A DNA stretch of 64,000 nt, from contig CAVVAY010000007.1 in the NCBI GenBank assembly GCA_963746465.1, positions 434,001 through 498,000 of the forward strand, given 5' to 3'. The first letter of the stretch is position 1. Every line of letters begins with the position of its first letter. Source of the DNA: CAVVAY01 sp963746465. GTDB lineage: Bacteria; Actinomycetota; Actinomycetes; JACCUZ01. The translations under genes were made by a program, and so were the position numbers. Shown here piece by piece: positions 61,341 to 64,000 of the stretch. The notes under the pieces are model-generated. The model saw nothing but the letters and a program-made list of their open reading frames with translations. It was not told the DNA's origin and did not search any database.

Positions 61341-63602
61341 GTGTCCGTTACCCAACGCTTGGCAAGGTTCTCTGCCGCCCACCCGTGGCGCATGATCGCC
61401 ACCTGGGGCGTGGTCCTGCTGGCGTCGATGGTCGCCATCGGCACGCTGCTCGGCTCAGCTCTCACGACCGACCAGGCGATCACGTCCGACCCGGAGTCCA
61501 AGCAGGCCGCCGACCTGATGTTCCAGAGCTTCCCGCACGAGGGCGGCACCAGCGAGTTCGTCGTCCTGCACTCCCGCACCCTCACGGCCGACGAGCCCGC
61601 CTTCCAGGCGTACGTCACCGACGTCCGCTCGTCGTTGGAGGGCACCGGAGCGACGAACACCGTCGGGGACCCCTTTGCCGCGGAGAACGCGACCGCGATC
61701 TCCCAGGACCGGCACGCCGTCCTGCTCGCCGTCTCGATGGGCGACGACGCCGAGGCCGGCATCGTCGACGTGCTCGACCAGGTGGCGGCGGCCGACGAGG
61801 ACCCGGCCTTTGACGCGGCGATCACCGGCGAGTTCACCATCGACCACGACTTCAACGAGCTGGCCTCGCACGACCTGGAGAAGGGGGAGCTGCAGATCGG
61901 CCTGCCGGCCGCGCTGATCGTGCTGCTGCTGGTCTTCGGTGCAGTCGTGGCGGCGCTGGTGCCGATGGGCATCGCGATCGTCTCGATCGTCGTCGCGATC
62001 GCGCTGTCGGCGCTGGTCGGCCAGGCGGTGACCCTGTCGTTCTTCATCGTGAACATGGTGACCGCGATGGGCCTGGCCCTCGGCATCGACTACAGCCTGT
62101 TCGTCCTCTCGCGCTACCGCGAGGAGCGGCAGAACGGGTTGGAGAAGAACGCCGCCATCGTCGCGTCGGGTGCCACCGCCAGCAAGGCCGTGCTGTTCAG
62201 CGGCAGCTCCTTCGTCGTGGCGCTGTGCGGGCTGTTGCTGGTCCCGGACACGATCCTGCGCAGCCTCGCCTTCGGAGCGATCCTGGTCGGGATCGTGACC
62301 GTGGTGGCGGCGCTCACCCTGCTCCCGGCGATGCTGGCGTTGCTCGGTGACCGGGTCAACGCGTTGCGGCTGCCGTACGTGGGTCGCCAGCAGGCCGGCG
62401 AGAGCAGGTTCTGGAGCCGTGCCGTCCGCGTGGTCGTACGCCGACCGGTGACCGCGTTGGTCGCCAGCGTCATGCTTCTGCTCCTGCTGGCGGTGCCCGT
62501 CCTCGACCTGCGCACCGGGAACGCCGGCGTCAGCTCGCTGCCGGACAACACCTACTCCAAGGCGGGGTTCCTGGCGCTCGACCGCAGCTTCCCCGGCAGC
62601 AGCGCCGACCCGGCGCAGGTCGTCGTCGCCGGCGACGTCAGCTCGCCGCAGGCCGGGGCGGCCCTGGTCCGGCTGGAGACCTCGCTGGCCGCCGACCCGG
62701 CGTTCGGCCCCCCGGTGAGCGAGCTCGCGCCGGGCGGTGACGTGGCCGTGGTCAGCATCCCGGTGCGGGGCGACCCGAACAGCGACCTCGCCCGGGCGGC
62801 CGTGGAGCGGCTGCGCAGCGACCTGGTGCCCGACGCCCTGGCGGGCACCGATCTCACCGGCTACGTCGGCGGTGCGACGGCGGAGAACATCGACTACACG
62901 GACCTGATCAACAAGTGGCTGCCGATCGTGCTGGCGTTCGTGCTCGGAGTGAGCCTGCTGCTGCTCACCGTGCTGTTCCGTTCGGTGGTGCTGTCCGCGA
63001 GCGCGGTGGTTCTCAACCTGCTGTCGGTGGGCGCCGCGTACGGCCTGCTGGTGATGGTCTTCCAGAAGGGCTACGGCACCGGGCTGCTCGGGTTCCAGCA
63101 GGTCGAACGCGTCGAGGCGTGGGTGCCTGTCTTCCTGTTCTCGGTGCTCTTCGCGCTGTCGATGGACTACCACGTCTTCCTGATCACCAGGATCCGCGAG
63201 CGGTACGTGCAGAGCGGCGACACGGTCGATGCCGTCGGGCACGGGATCGCCGCAACCGGCCGCATCATCACCGGAGCCGCGCTCATCATCGTGGCGGTGT
63301 TCGCCGGCTTCGCCGCGGGCGACCTGGTGATGTTTCAGCAGATGGGCTTCGGCGTCGGGGTGGCCCTGCTGATCGATGCGACCGTCATCCGGATGATCGT
63401 CGTCCCCGCGAGCATGACGTTGCTGGGCACGTGGAACTGGTACCTGCCGTCGTGGCTGGACTGGCTGCCGGAGCTGCACGTCGAAGGCGACCCGGACGCC
63501 CACCCGCAGCAGGCCGCGGCACCCTCGCAGGTCATCACCCTCCCGCAGCAGCAGGTGACGGCCAGCCCGGGTGCCGACCAGGACCCCGAGCTGCATCGCT
63601 GA
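61341..63602 (+). CDS. MMPL-family (RND superfamily) transporter
   Basis: The 753-residue protein has about 12 membrane spans in the RND arrangement: one span, a large external domain, five spans, then a repeat. ALGIDYSLFVLSRYREE in the first half and ALSMDYHVFLITRIRERY in the second are the conserved helix-4 and helix-10 motifs with the proton-relay aspartates. MMPL proteins export lipids, siderophores or drugs in actinobacteria; the cargo is unknown. GTG start at 61341 follows an AAGAGG site. A Gln/Pro-rich tail ends the protein. Confidence 0.9.
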   Translation: MSVTQRLARFSAAHPWRMIATWGVVLLASMVAIGTLLGSALTTDQAITSDPESKQAADLMFQSFPHEGGTSEFVVLHSRTLTADEPAFQAYVTDVRSSLEGTGATNTVGDPFAAENATAISQDRHAVLLAVSMGDDAEAGIVDVLDQVAAADEDPAFDAAITGEFTIDHDFNELASHDLEKGELQIGLPAALIVLLLVFGAVVAALVPMGIAIVSIVVAIALSALVGQAVTLSFFIVNMVTAMGLALGIDYSLFVLSRYREERQNGLEKNAAIVASGATASKAVLFSGSSFVVALCGLLLVPDTILRSLAFGAILVGIVTVVAALTLLPAMLALLGDRVNALRLPYVGRQQAGESRFWSRAVRVVVRRPVTALVASVMLLLLLAVPVLDLRTGNAGVSSLPDNTYSKAGFLALDRSFPGSSADPAQVVVAGDVSSPQAGAALVRLETSLAADPAFGPPVSELAPGGDVAVVSIPVRGDPNSDLARAAVERLRSDLVPDALAGTDLTGYVGGATAENIDYTDLINKWLPIVLAFVLGVSLLLLTVLFRSVVLSASAVVLNLLSVGAAYGLLVMVFQKGYGTGLLGFQQVERVEAWVPVFLFSVLFALSMDYHVFLITRIRERYVQSGDTVDAVGHGIAATGRIITGAALIIVAVFAGFAAGDLVMFQQMGFGVGVALLIDATVIRMIVVPASMTLLGTWNWYLPSWLDWLPELHVEGDPDAHPQQAAAPSQVITLPQQQVTASPGADQDPELHR

Positions 63603-63652
63603 CACACGGAATCGGCTCGCGTGCCGGTCGGGAAGCGGACGAGGATGCTCCG

Positions 63653-64000
63653 GTGCACCTCGAGATCGAGCCCGAGCGTCCGGCTGACCACGTGCCGGTC
63701 CGTGACGTGGTCATGGCTGCCTTCGACCACCACAAGGAGGTCGCTGACCTCGTCGACCTGATCAGGGCGTCATCGCAGTTCGTGCCCGAGCTGTCGCTGG
63801 TCGCCCGGCACGACGGCCAGGTCGTCGGCCACGTGATGCTCAGCCACGCCTATCTCGTCGACGAGAACGGTGGCCGCCACCGCGTCCTCACCTTGTCTCC
63901 GCTCGCGGTGGCGCCTGCTGTCCAGCGACGGGGGATCGGCTCGGCCCTGGTGCCGGCCGCCCTGGCCGCTGCGGACGCCCTCGGTGAGCAGCTGGTGGTG
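63653..64000 (+). CDS. GNAT-family N-acetyltransferase (partial, runs off the window)
   Basis: From the GTG at 63653, preceded by GACGAGGA, 116 codons are open to the end of the window. FVPELSLVARHDGQVVGHVM and LSPLAVAPAVQRRGIGSALV match the YhbS-type GNAT fold, including the acetyl-CoA loop Q-R-R-G-I-G. The C-terminus is missing. The substrate is unknown. Confidence 0.85.
   Translation, partial: MHLEIEPERPADHVPVRDVVMAAFDHHKEVADLVDLIRASSQFVPELSLVARHDGQVVGHVMLSHAYLVDENGGRHRVLTLSPLAVAPAVQRRGIGSALVPAALAAADALGEQLVV

Noticed and set aside
1..64000. CRISPR arrays, insertion sequences, prophage genes and rRNA
   Set aside because: No regularly spaced repeats, transposase, integrase or phage structural motifs, and no rRNA-like sequence, were seen on either strand.

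Overview
The window is a dense, high-GC chromosomal segment of an actinobacterium. The evidence is the GC-rich third codon positions, frequent GTG starts, many 4-base start/stop overlaps, a GTP-type PEP carboxykinase, a furA-katG pair, a DevR/DevS-type two-component system, split pntAA/pntAB/pntB, and tRNA-adenosine-deaminase-associated proteins beside tadA. The lineage cannot be fixed from the sequence; a member of the Propionibacteriales or a neighbouring order is a guess. I see no phage, transposase, CRISPR array or rRNA. Three tRNA genes are present: Ser-GCT, Arg-ACG and Ser-CGA. No stretch longer than about 300 bases lacks a gene.

Layout. 1-8.9 kb: end of a flavin reductase, a large GAF/PAS/GGDEF/EAL protein, an acyl-CoA ligase, tRNA-Ser, an APC permease coupled to a HIT-like protein, an AraC-DinB fusion and a small GlsB-type membrane protein. 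9-15.5 kb: oxidative functions (flavoprotein, Fur-KatG, BBE-type oxidase, secreted-repeat lipoprotein). 15.6-22 kb: accessory enzymes, a second HIT-like paralog, and a TetR/methyltransferase pair divergent around a perfect operator. 22-27 kb: secreted heparinase-like protein and pckG. 27.3-34 kb: a hydrolase and a signalling operon made of a PAS-GAF-SpoIIE phosphatase, a UBP-type zinc finger, a receiver fused to a thioredoxin-reductase-like flavoprotein, and a cyclic-nucleotide-domain histidine kinase. 34-39.7 kb: a hypoxia/dormancy-type locus (DevS-like haem kinase, DevR, nitroreductase, PPOX protein) with three copies of a shared palindromic box. 39.7-42.4 kb: a Zn/Mn ABC importer behind a perfect 25-bp palindrome. 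42.4-50 kb: ECF sigma and partner, GNAT, a gutted ABC transporter, NUDIX, an E1/transketolase-type enzyme and a penicillin-binding protein. 50-56 kb: transhydrogenase operon, upp and tadA region. 56-61 kb: a KimA-like potassium permease in one operon with KdpD/KdpE-like regulators, divergent from a DUF389 protein. 61-64 kb: MMPL transporter and the start of a GNAT.

Most unusual. (1) The 28.7-34.0 kb signalling operon joins a ubiquitin-protease-type zinc finger to a receiver/flavoprotein fusion that has lost every redox-active cysteine pair. (2) KdpDE-like regulators are tied to a KimA-type transporter with tandem direct repeats upstream. (3) The DevR locus has matching promoter boxes.

Quality warning. 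Four genes (27324-28731, 28745-30193, 30190-31861, 34988-36701) carry about nine single-base frame disruptions, eight of them within 3 kb. Removing one base at each site restores full-length family members, so these look like sequence errors rather than decayed genes.
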